Shown here piece after piece: positions 54,001-64,000 of a DNA stretch of 64,000 nucleotides. Under the pieces are notes generated by a model that saw only the letters and a list, made by a program, of their open reading frames with translations, did no database searches and had not been told where the DNA came from. Where the stretch lies: positions 6,990,512 through 7,054,511 of the forward strand of contig OU452230.1 of NCBI GenBank assembly GCA_911728455.2, given 5' to 3'. Position 1 is the first letter of the stretch. The number at the start of each line of letters is the position of its first letter. The position numbers and the translations under genes were made by a program. The stretch is from Marthasterias glacialis. Taxonomy: Eukaryota > Echinodermata > Asteroidea > Forcipulatida > Asteriidae.

Positions 54001-57000
54001 GACTACATCCATCACATCAATTAAAAAAAAATACAGAAGTTACGTTTTCACTGTGACACTTTGTGGCGAATAACCACGGACAAATTTACTCTGTCTGTGT
54101 TAATTTTTCTCATGTGGGTGTTTTGTTCTTCTTTTCACAATTTCCTTTCCTGTTTAATATTTCCCCACTTTGGAAAAGTGGAATCTTTTGCGGGGACCGT
54201 TTGTACATCTTTATAATTTGCGAAAAGTTCTTGGTTCCTTTATATTTATTCATATGAACATACTATACCATAAACCACACACCCTGGATCCTTTCTTTCA
54301 TTGCGTCAATGATAAGAGGGAAAATACCCTGGTCCCCTTATGTAAAATGTAAATGAGAATTACTATTGTCACTGGGGATATAGGGAGTCATACAAAATGG
54401 CCGTAGCGTCATAATGATAGAAATAATTTATTTAGTACCGTTGATATCTGTTCACTAACTGATACTTTAAGAATTTCAGATGGTTGGCTAATTGTATTTC
54501 ATTTACTCTCTGACTATAAACAGTGCATTGGAACCACGGGGGGGGGGATTACTTCGCCCAAACTAAAATGCTTAAGATAACTTTGCTAAAAATTAACTTA
54601 AATGACGGTTGTTTTGTTTGTATGTTTCGTCGAAGCTTGTCATCAAAGGGAATTGGCAAAATTCGCCCACCTCCCCCGCGGGAAGCAAATCCGAAATCTG
54701 GCATGAAGCCAGCTTGAAAGTCCTCTTGTACAAACATTGGTTTACGGTAATGTACAGCACATGGCAAGAGTAGCTAAATGACAGTTTGAGCTGCTTTAAA
54801 GGTAAAGCTAGCAACTTGACTCATGTCCCTATAACCATTCAAACCTGTTAATTACCTGGATTGCATTTGCGCTAATTACTAAACATCCATTATTTTGCGA
54901 GCCAGTATTACGCCGTGATTGATCATGAATAATTAGAACTATGTCATTGGATGAATAGACTGTTTTAGAGCATTGCCTTCGAGAACCAAACCATCATTCC
55001 AACTGTCCATAGTCTTCAGGATTATGTCATTAACTTTTTAACTGGGAAGTTTTCATCGCTGTATTTTATAACTGAAACAACTACGTTCTATACACTGGCG
55101 TTCCTAACCGTGGACAAAAAACCCCACTTTCTCACGAAGCTTTGTACTTGCCAACTGTCAATTACCAGTTTTGTAATAGCCTATAGACCTATTTTAATCA
55201 TGGCGTCATAATTTTGTTCATCTCTCGTTCGTACTTTATCTTTATTTGGGGTCTTATCAAGTACCGACTTAAGGAAATCAGTTTAATTTCGTCCCTGTAA
55301 TGCCTAATACCTGTATGTTTTTTAAATGAGACGGGGAAGACATAGCGGTTAAGTCAACAACATGCTGTTATCACTCGCACGTAAATCACGTCTCCATCCA
55401 ACCTTGTCTCATCAAAATAACGCCCGAGAGTTGCCTGGCAAGAAGCACCTCAAATTGAAAAGTTCCTCATCCCTCCTCTACGAAAGGAGCACACCGGACA
55501 GGGGATAGGCTACATTGTGATTGATAGACTTCCCGTTCGGATCTTTGGGAATTGGTCCTGGATCAACTCATTAAAGGTACCAATTAACGAACCGTGGATG
55601 GCACGGATGGGCCCCTACACGCAGAGCGAACCCGTCCCAGTGAGTAATGTTTGCGTGGTACTCGACCTGATGGATAGGAGCAGCTGATAATTTGGGGTTA
55701 TGCAAACATTTTTACATTGATTTCTCGTGTCAGATTAACATTAGGGTGTTGTTACATTACAGGCCTTCCGGCAGCAGCAACTGGGAAAAAAAGTTCACCA
55801 CGAACATCATGAACATAGATCGAAACCAGAATAGTAAGCAAAAGGGGGTCAACCGAGGTCAACTTGTGACTCCTGTTCCTCCCCCCCCCCCCGTCCCAGG
55901 GGCGTGTTCAACTTCGAGGTTCAAAATGTACTTAACACAAGTTTTCTTTGCATAAACCTTTTTTTAGATAAACACTTTTAGTCTCATTACAGGTCGTTAG
56001 GAGGATAACCCGCAAGTGGGACATTATTTCCCCATCGGGGTGGTTACGTTACCTCACAGTCTCCTCACAGCAATCGGTTCCTTTCCCCCGCGGTTGCCCC
56101 ATACCGAGTACCCGGGCCACTTGCGTTTGTTTTGTAGGCGCAGCGTTTCGAGTGCTGAGAGAAATGTTTAAGTCACTTGTCAGTTCTCAATATACTTGCC
56201 CTTCAAAAAAGAATTTTGCTGAACAATTACAAACAGGTTATCAGCTAAAACATAATTTGATCTAATTGTCTGTGGTGGATCTTTTACTGTTTTTTTTCTT
56301 AGGAAAACTGTTGGCTAAATTGTTGGTTTACTGCTGAAATGCAGACTGCAGTTTCAGATGCTCTGATTAATTATTTTTGTTCGATAACTTTCAACAAAAT
56401 AACAAAATCTGGCATACAGAATATCTTATGATAACTTGTCTTTCATTTTTCAAACGTCTGTTGCAAGACCTTGAATAAACCTGCAGATGCGGTTTCTCCA
56501 CAGCAGGGCACAGAACGTGTGGGGTAAGGGTGTTTAGCAGTTGATTTTCCTTATTGAAACAAATTTGAGACAGATCAAAAAAAAAAAAAAATCAAAAGCA
56601 AGAGTCTGACCGTGCTTTGACAAATAAAAACAAGCGCAGGTTGTTTTCCAAGATGGTGAATGCCTAATTGACATGGTGTAAGTTTGGTGACAATTGGAAG
56701 GAAACAATATTTTGATGTAAAGCTTACCAGTTCCTTCATGAGCTTACATCGTCAATGGTTTAACCTTGTTACTGGTGCAGATGGAAATATGTCCATGTAT
56801 ATTATATAGTGTCTTCCAGAAATAGCTAATATCTCGACAGCGTGATCCTGTTAGTCAATAACATTTTCACCTCCATTCCATACGACAATATAAAAATTAT
56901 GAGTAAAAAAAACCTGACTAGAGCGTCACTTTATGAGATGAATTATACTTGTATCAAAAATCCTAATATGTCACGCTATCTTTGCGGACCAATGCCATTT

Positions 57001-59284
57001 TATGGACTATGTAATCTTTGTTTACAAAAAGAGTGACCTTGTACATTCCATTGCCTTTCTGGTAGGCAGGATAATACACTGGTCTTATGGGAATTTTTTA
57101 CATTTTGTGTCATTAATTCGAGAGTTATAAAAGTAACAGCTTGAACAAATTTTGATATGTGCCCCCTTTGTTCATACCAAAAGTTGATACAAATCAGACA
57201 GTGCATTCTCCATAAAACATAAGATATAATGTTTTTTTCATTGGGCTGTGTACAAATTGTGCCTGCAGGAAGTCCAGGCTCTGTGTCATTTTTGTAAACT
57301 TGTGATGTCACAGGTTACTTGATTTATATGAAGCTTGTGACAGCATCTATAATGTCAGCAGATAATAAGCAAAAGCAGCATACAGATTGTACGCATTATT
57401 TGTCTATCACCGATTAGCAGGAATGCCATTCACCAGCCTGTTTTTCATGACGTAATACGTGATATTTATACCTGGAAGCCCTCTGGTCAAGCACTATACA
57501 CAACAACAGCATACAAATATTTTGCTAGTGGGATGAAACTTTATCAAAATCCAAACAAACATTAAGCAATTAGACGTTTTGAGCAAATCATCTGGTGTAA
57601 TGCCAGGTACATTATCGAGCAGACACACACGTCATACTATGTCAGTGACCCACGACGTGCCACCGACCCCAGGGTTCAAAGACACTGTTGGCCATATGGG
57701 CTTGTTATTATACCACTGTCTTATTTCGTAGAGATTTTTCTCTTTCGCCGGAATCCGGACCGTCATCACATGTATTCCATATTGGCATTTTGCATCAAAT
57801 CTCTTGATTTCATGCTGGATAGAATGATATGACTCACAGGGTTAATTGGGTCACTCCAGATGTTACAATATTCGGCAGTGTGGGTTGTACAAATAATCCG
57901 GGGGGCTTGTCAAACTTGAAAGAGTGTCTCGAATTCGAAGAGAAAGTACGCGCAAATTGTGTGTTGCTTTTGGGGAAAAGGAGTAAATTTTTAATTTCGA
58001 CTCACCATGTTCCTAAACTTAAAATATAACATCGTGAAAACTAACCTATTAGACCTACAAACTCATGCTGCCACCATTTTTCTTGTTCCTTTGCGCAATA
58101 TTGCAGTCACGAATACCAATTTTCATTACTGAAATGATGCTAGACTTGTTGTCCCTTTAGCCATTGTTTGGTATACACGTTAATGTATAACAAATATCAT
58201 TGGACTATTGTGTAAAGGTGAAATAATTAATCCACTCGTAGGCCTAATTAGTACCGTATCGGTGCTCTTTCCTTTCCTCTTTGCTCACATTTCAAAAAGC
58301 AAGTTCGTTTTTTTCAGAATAATCCTAAGAAAACGAACAATGCCAATGTTTTGGGATGAACTGTCGTTGACCCGGCAGATGGACTGTGATAAATGTGGAG
58401 TGGGGGGGGGGGGGCTATCTTGTCAACACTCCAGTCTGTCCAAACACATTGTATCGGGTACAGTGTCGGGCGCACTATTCTTTTCTCATCGTTATGAACT
58501 CCGAATACAATATCAACCAAAATAGCGCATCTCGACTTCCCGTGGGCAGCTTGAATTTCCTCACGGGTGTTTCGTTCCCATTCTCCCCGTTCCCGTGAAG
58601 GCAAACCTCGCCATGCGACTCCAACAATCGGCCCCCGTAACCAATCCCCGCCGGCCATTTTGTCTATTCTTCGCCTTTGTAGGTCCCTATCCTAAAGCCC
58701 GGGGTCGGTCACGTAACGCAACCTTACTGTTTGAACCAAAACAGACCCGAACAAAAAAGTGAATTGAACAACTGCAAATATTTCACTCGGTTCGGTGTTG
58801 TTTTTTTCCAACAAGCAATCACCAGGGTAAAAGGACACGAGGCGACCATTGAGAGTTTCGAAATTCGGTTTCTCCCCAGAGTTTTCCCCGATGGATATGG
58901 AAGAATGGAAGACTGCACGCGGTGGACGCGTATTGAATGAAAAGTCCAAGGCCCTTGACATGGATGAAACGTCCAACCGTTCTCTATCGGGAAATAAAAA
59001 GGCTACCGAATCATGCGCGACTTCTCGCCAGACATTTCAAAACAATGTAAATTACTGGTAGACATTGTTGGTGTTGTGCTTTCCCACATTTTTCACCCCG
59101 AAGCGTGAGCCAACTGATCAACCGCGTTTTTCCTATCACGACATGGGAACCTTCCTTGGGCATTGCTTGATCCTTAATGCTTTACTTGAGGTTTTAGAAC
59201 ACGAAATTATTTATCAAGCAAAAAAACACAAGGGAAACTGACTGGGTAAATTTTAAAATCAGTTTGGGGGTGAACAAAGACAAA

Positions 59285-59320
59285 TTGACTGGAATGGGAT
59301 TTGAACCTGCGACCACCAGT
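59285..59320 (-). repeat. tRNA-like fragment
   Basis: On the - strand CTGGTGGTCGCAGGTTCAAA then TCCCATTCC: a B box and T-arm-like sequence without an A box. Probably a truncated SINE. Confidence 0.5.
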
Positions 59321-59699
59321 TTAACGTAACGAAATTATTCAGTTATCTATTGTACTGCATTTTGTTCGTACTGCAAGCTTGGGCATATTTAAGTTCAGAG
59401 TTCACCTCTAAAATGTGCATAACGACAGAATAGGCCTACCCATGTCCTAGCAAATAAATAAACCCTGGTGATGTTTTAAGTTTTATTTTATTATTTCTCT
59501 TTTGAAGGTGTGTGGGTGTGACTTAAACGCACCACCTTACGGGGTACTTTACACAATGGAACAATGCTACCCAACAAGGTTGTCTTTGTTCTAGTGCTAC
59601 CCCACAGAGGAATTCTTCAGAAAAGGAAACAATAGAACAGCAATAGGACGACCCCGTAAATGCCATATATAAGGGTGTGTGTGGGAGGGGGAGGGGAGG

Positions 59700-59890
59700 G
59701 GGTTCTATCCGTTGAAACCAAGGACTTTAACAAAAGGGATCCGGTTGTTTTGACAGCGAGAACGTCTTGGCTTTGCTTTCGTGTATAAAAACAATGTTGA
59801 CGTCTCTTTAAAAATTCCCAAAAAGGGAAGAACAAAGAGAAGTCCTCAATTCACGGGGTCGACAAACGTGTCTGTTTGTACTTGTAGTGA
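59700..59890 (+). repeat. Dispersed repeat K, uninterrupted copy
   Basis: CGTTGAAACCAAGGACTTTA, ACAAAAGGGATCCGG directly joined to TTGTTTTGACAG, then GAACAAAGAGAAGTCCTCAA. It lacks the 130-bp insert found at 4682-4811. Confidence 0.75.
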
Positions 59891-62800
59891 CATTCAAACC
59901 GAGGACTTCTAACACAAGAGACAATAGGTCCACGATTGCTAACACTCAGGAAAACAATGGGCTCAGGTCTGTCAGGACAAAGAGTTGAACATAGGAAGGT
60001 CCAAGGCTGGAGGTCATTACACACTTGTGAGTGGGTGTGGGTTTGGGGAGGGGGCATTGATATAATGTATTTTTTACGGTGACAATATTTCTGAGTGAAA
60101 TGATTCTCTGAGGAATTTGGACTGTTAAAAACTCTGCGGCCAGTGAACATCCAGATTGAAACTAGTCATTGTTTTCCTCTGATGAATACACTCAAATATA
60201 AATGCCTTTATGAACAAAGAACAGCCACGTCACTTTAAACGTGCCTGAGGTGTTAGGAAAAGGAATACCCAAACTTACTGATTTCTCCCTTCATGCAAGC
60301 CACACGCAACTAATTGATTGAACTTTGGGCGGAAACCCACACAAATTGGTGTGAAGCAAAAATATAATTAAATATCCGCAAGAGTAACCCATTTAGTAAT
60401 AAAACCCGCAAAGAAAGAATATGAACCTTCAGAGGCTATCATCAAGTACTTATAGTGTCCATTTTCACTCCGGCTGTGGTGCGGTCAAACCTGTCATAAT
60501 GGTCACCTAATTAGGCAGACTATTGGTTTGATACAACAGCACACCTTCTGTTGACTAGGTACAGGATTTAAAGGGGGAAGGGGACAGACCCAACCCAGGA
60601 GCTCAAGGTGCAGGTGAGGAGTGGTAAGGAATACGGTGCCGCCATACCCAGCCATTGCTGAGAGAAAACTTAAGATCTCTTGAAACACTCAATCAGAGAA
60701 TAGTTATTCACGTTCTGTGTGTAATTTCAGTACTTTGGTGAAATATACAGCTACGGTCTCTAGTGTGTTGCGATAAAAAATGAACAAAACTCTACAGTGA
60801 AAAACAAAATTACTAGAACAGGTTATGATTTGGCGTTGCTGGATCGGCCGCAAAACATTGCTTTTGTGCGCTACATAATAGCTGGCTGGGGGATACACAA
60901 GTAGAGTGCTGGCTGTGTGGGCTAGATGTATACAATGTAAAATGTGTGGGGAGGAGGTAGGGGTAAGGTTGCAGTTAATTTTAAGTGTATGGGTGTAGAT
61001 GTAAACGCTTTTCCCACTCCATTCCATTCTACAGGATCGCCACCCATGGTGGTAGATTAAACGCTGCGTGGGTATTACCGTACTCCTCCTCAATGGTTGG
61101 TTTTGGTCATCGTTCTTAATCACACCACGGTCATTACTTAGCATTCGGTCTAAGCACTTAAGGACTTTGTAAGCCCATGTCTGGTCAAATTCAAGCCCCT
61201 CAACCAATTCCCAAAGGACGCCTCAACTGAAATGCGATTTATACACAAAACCTGCCCTTTAGAAAACTTGGTATTTGGCTGCTAAATAGAGCCCCGTTTC
61301 CCTTTCACACGCAAACGCCACTTCTTGGGTAAATACTCGGTATGTTTACATGGGAGTGAAGCCCCTGCTAGCCCCAGGCACCACGTGACTGACTTTTAAC
61401 CGGTGGCGTTTTGAATAATGGAACCAGCACTGTGGTCATGTTTATCAACTCCTCCCAGGTTTCTTGTATACACCCTTCAGTAGTTTGCGCTACCAATGTT
61501 GTTTTCTGGTGTTATTAACGCAGTCGAGAACTACAGAATAACTCATGAGAGCGGCAAAGACCGGGAACTATTTTTATAGCCTCATCCAAAAGACGAACAG
61601 CCGTTGGGGAGATTTACGTCTTCCCTAAAGTTTTGAAGTAACTGAGTCGAAATGGCAACACAGCCGAAAAAGCAACCCGCGGCCCTGCGCGTGGGTTGCT
61701 GTATCCTTGACAGCTAAGAGTGACTCTCCACAGCTTGAAGAGAGACTAATCAATTCAGATTGAGTAGTCAATACACGAGCGACGACAGTTCAATTAATAA
61801 CAAAGAAAAGAAAACTGAAGTGAAATTTCGTGTCAGTAGTAAATAATAAGTCCAATGTACACTCAACTTGAATCACCGGTCAATCAACGCTTAGGCACGG
61901 CTTATTTTCTATTTGTTGAAAATTGACGCTCTATTTGTGAATTGGTTCATAAATGATTGAGTTGGCGTAATTTGGGTTTTATCGAATGACTGATATCCAC
62001 ATACTTGTAAGTCAATGAACTTTGCTGTGAAATTATGAGTGTCCCCGGTAATGATGTGAACGTTACACATTCAGCAAAACTTTGGTTATGTGCATGACTG
62101 TAAACGTAATTATGTCAGATCGTGTGTGTGTGAAACTTACGTTGGCAACTTGGGTCTGATGTTGCTGTAACGATTGGAATCGGAAATCTGAACAGCGTGA
62201 CTTTTAATTAGTGCGTTTTATACAAGGTCAACTCATCGGTCATTGACTTGTTCAATCTGCGTAGAAATTGTCAATTTATCGTTCAGTTTCAACCAATACC
62301 ATACGGCATTTGCATTCGCAGTAGTGGTACTCCCCGCAATACACTTTTGAATTGAAATCGTGCACAACTAGGTTTGCGTTATAGCGGAACGGTATCTTAT
62401 ATTTCGAAGGGGTTTCTAATTCTTTGGGTGTTCACGTTCAATGTGACAATAGACCTGCAAATTAAATTTGCGAGTAACTTACTTTGATTCTCTGTATCCT
62501 CTCCAATCCCTTGCGTGTGACACCCCCCCCCCCTTCTCCCAAGGCGTTTTTGCCAAGAAAATTTATCCACAACATGTGAAAGTTTCTAACAATGTCCATG
62601 TTTTGCTGAAGACTTTATTTCAAGTTGGGACTAAACCTTGTGTATCTCCGAAACAAATCAACGCAATCGCACTGGGGCAGGGAGGAAAAATATTCCGGGG
62701 CCATTTATAGTGTGGTGAAAATCATCATGTTCGTGACTAGAAAATGACACAAAAAAAAGAAAAAGATTTCTTATATATACGGTGTTGTTTTAATTGGGAG

Positions 62801-63119
62801 GCAACTGAACGATAAATTACTCGGCAACCGCTCGACTTATGTGTTCCTCTCCAAGATCAGATCACTTCAAACTCAACCACTTCTTGGGGAGATTTGTATG
62901 TGTGCCAACTTGCACCATTGTGTGGGTTTGGGAGAGGACGATTTCACTGAAAGCAGGGCGGTTACCTTTGCGGTGTTTGTTATAAGGGAAATATACTCTC
63001 ACGCTACCGGTAACAGCCGAGTATGGAACAGTGTGTCTTCAAACTTTCTATAGGCCTACATGAATTTAAAGAGCATGGAGAACATTAGTAATTGTAAAAG
63101 ACCAATATCTGACCTTTGT

Positions 63120-63400
63120 GTGGCCAAACATTATGCTTGAAATAACAAACTTGTGAAAATTTGGGCACAATCAGACGTTGGAGTGGCAAGAAAAAAGTGA
63201 AAAACCTCATTATATGTTTTTACTGTTTTACCACATCAAGTTTCGGTCTCACGAGATCAAAACTAAATGTTTTACTTATTTTTTTTCAAAAACCATAGCA
63301 TTTCAGCCACAAATATTTCAAGGGAAGTTTTCCCACCATGACCATTTGTATGTAAACATTTTTTTTTTCAATCTTACCAGTGTTGTGCACAGTCTTTAAA
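63120..63400 (-). repeat. Inverted-repeat element family D, copy
   Basis: Reverse complement carries ATGGTCATGGTGGGAAAACT, TCCCTTGAAATATTTGTGGC, a decayed form of the central palindrome (near 63239-63264) and CCAAATTTTCACAAGTTTG. Best match is 14740-14970. Confidence 0.7.
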
Positions 63401-64000
63401 CATTCATGATGTGCTTGTAATGTTTTTGCTGCAGATATTCAACTTAAACCTTCCATCCCGGCGTTTCAATTTAAATTTATGATATCTCGAAGAATGTTTA
63501 TCTTATTTCTCAATGGTGTCGCATGGCTTTAAGCCCCAAAGGGTACAACTTTATAAAGTGATGTCAAAGGTCAACATTCGCTCATTGATATTCCCTACCG
63601 CATTGACTCTTAAATCACTGAGCATTTTGTATTTTTGAAGTTTCCAAATGGAGAAAATTATTCCTTTGACGGAAGACTTCCTGATTGACGGCTGACCCTT
63701 TACAAGTATCACAATCTTTCAATTGATCTAAACAGATACAATCTCCCCATTGCCCCCCCCCTTTTTTTCATGAACACAAACATCACGTCGGTCCCCTTTG
63801 GGGTGGGTTGCAAGTCAGGGTCAGGTGTCAGGGGTCATTGGTCAGCTAATCAAAGGAACATTTTTCAAACTCAGAAGCACTTGCACGAGATCGCAGAGAC
63901 TACGTGGAGCCAAAACATAAACCTGCCCCTCCCCGGTTTGTTTGAATGATTTTTTTTGTCAAAGAACATCTACACGAATTCGAAAAGTCCCGACGTGGTG

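Larger units (their letters stand above)
46465..64000. other. Region upstream of ADAMTSL5, no recognised gene
   Basis: 17.5 kb. Contents found: the possible 5' region at 47.1 kb, CCAAT-like (ATTGG) and CRE-like (TGACGTAA) words around 47690-47740, a hexamer repeat at 50561-50605, repeat I copy 2, repeat K copy 2, a tRNA-like fragment, repeat D copy, poly(C) at 55882-55892 and poly(G) at 58401-58414. The longest open frames (60704-61207 and 50071-50442 on -, 53373-53822 on +) have no recognisable domain. Confidence 0.6.

Noticed and set aside
60704-61207. 167-residue open frame on the - strand, longest in the right part
   Set aside because: No domain, no splice context and no homology that I recognise; such a length occurs by chance in 64 kb. 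A protein search with no hit would confirm.

Overview
The window is animal nuclear DNA. It is intron-rich, with short coding exons of 55 to 362 bases bounded by GT/AG sites, and it is dense in small non-autonomous transposable elements. Gene content (a SERINC family member and an ADAMTSL5 with a C-terminal NTR domain) and the style of the short inverted-repeat elements suggest a marine invertebrate deuterostome, most likely an echinoderm and perhaps a sea star. That taxonomic call is inference. No bacterial, viral or autonomous transposon coding sequence was recognised.

Two genes were reconstructed exon by exon. On the + strand, bases 49-10360 hold the last seven coding exons (about 303 residues) of a serine incorporator (SERINC/TMS1/TDE1 family) whose N-terminal part lies left of the window. 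On the - strand, bases 46447-21559 hold what appears to be a complete ADAMTS-like protein 5: 12 coding exons and about 550 residues, in the order signal peptide, TSP1 repeat, ADAMTS cysteine-rich and spacer domains, charged linker, NTR domain. Every exon junction keeps frame. The two genes are convergent, with 11.2 kb between their stop codons.

The SERINC introns, the intergenic stretch and the shorter ADAMTSL5 introns are full of short repeats. At least ten families have two or more copies inside the window, so they can be recognised without a database. They include a 250-bp inverted-repeat element in two opposite copies, a 130-bp element with both an occupied and an empty site, an element whose inverted ends resemble CTCF sites, tRNA-derived SINEs, and a three-copy element carrying a histone-mRNA-type 3' stem-loop next to a second hairpin. 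In contrast, the 13.9-kb first coding intron of ADAMTSL5 shows few recognisable repeats.

The right end (about 46.5-64 kb) is upstream of ADAMTSL5. It holds a plausible GC-rich, (AG)n-flanked 5' region near 47.1 kb and scattered repeat copies. I found no convincing further gene there.
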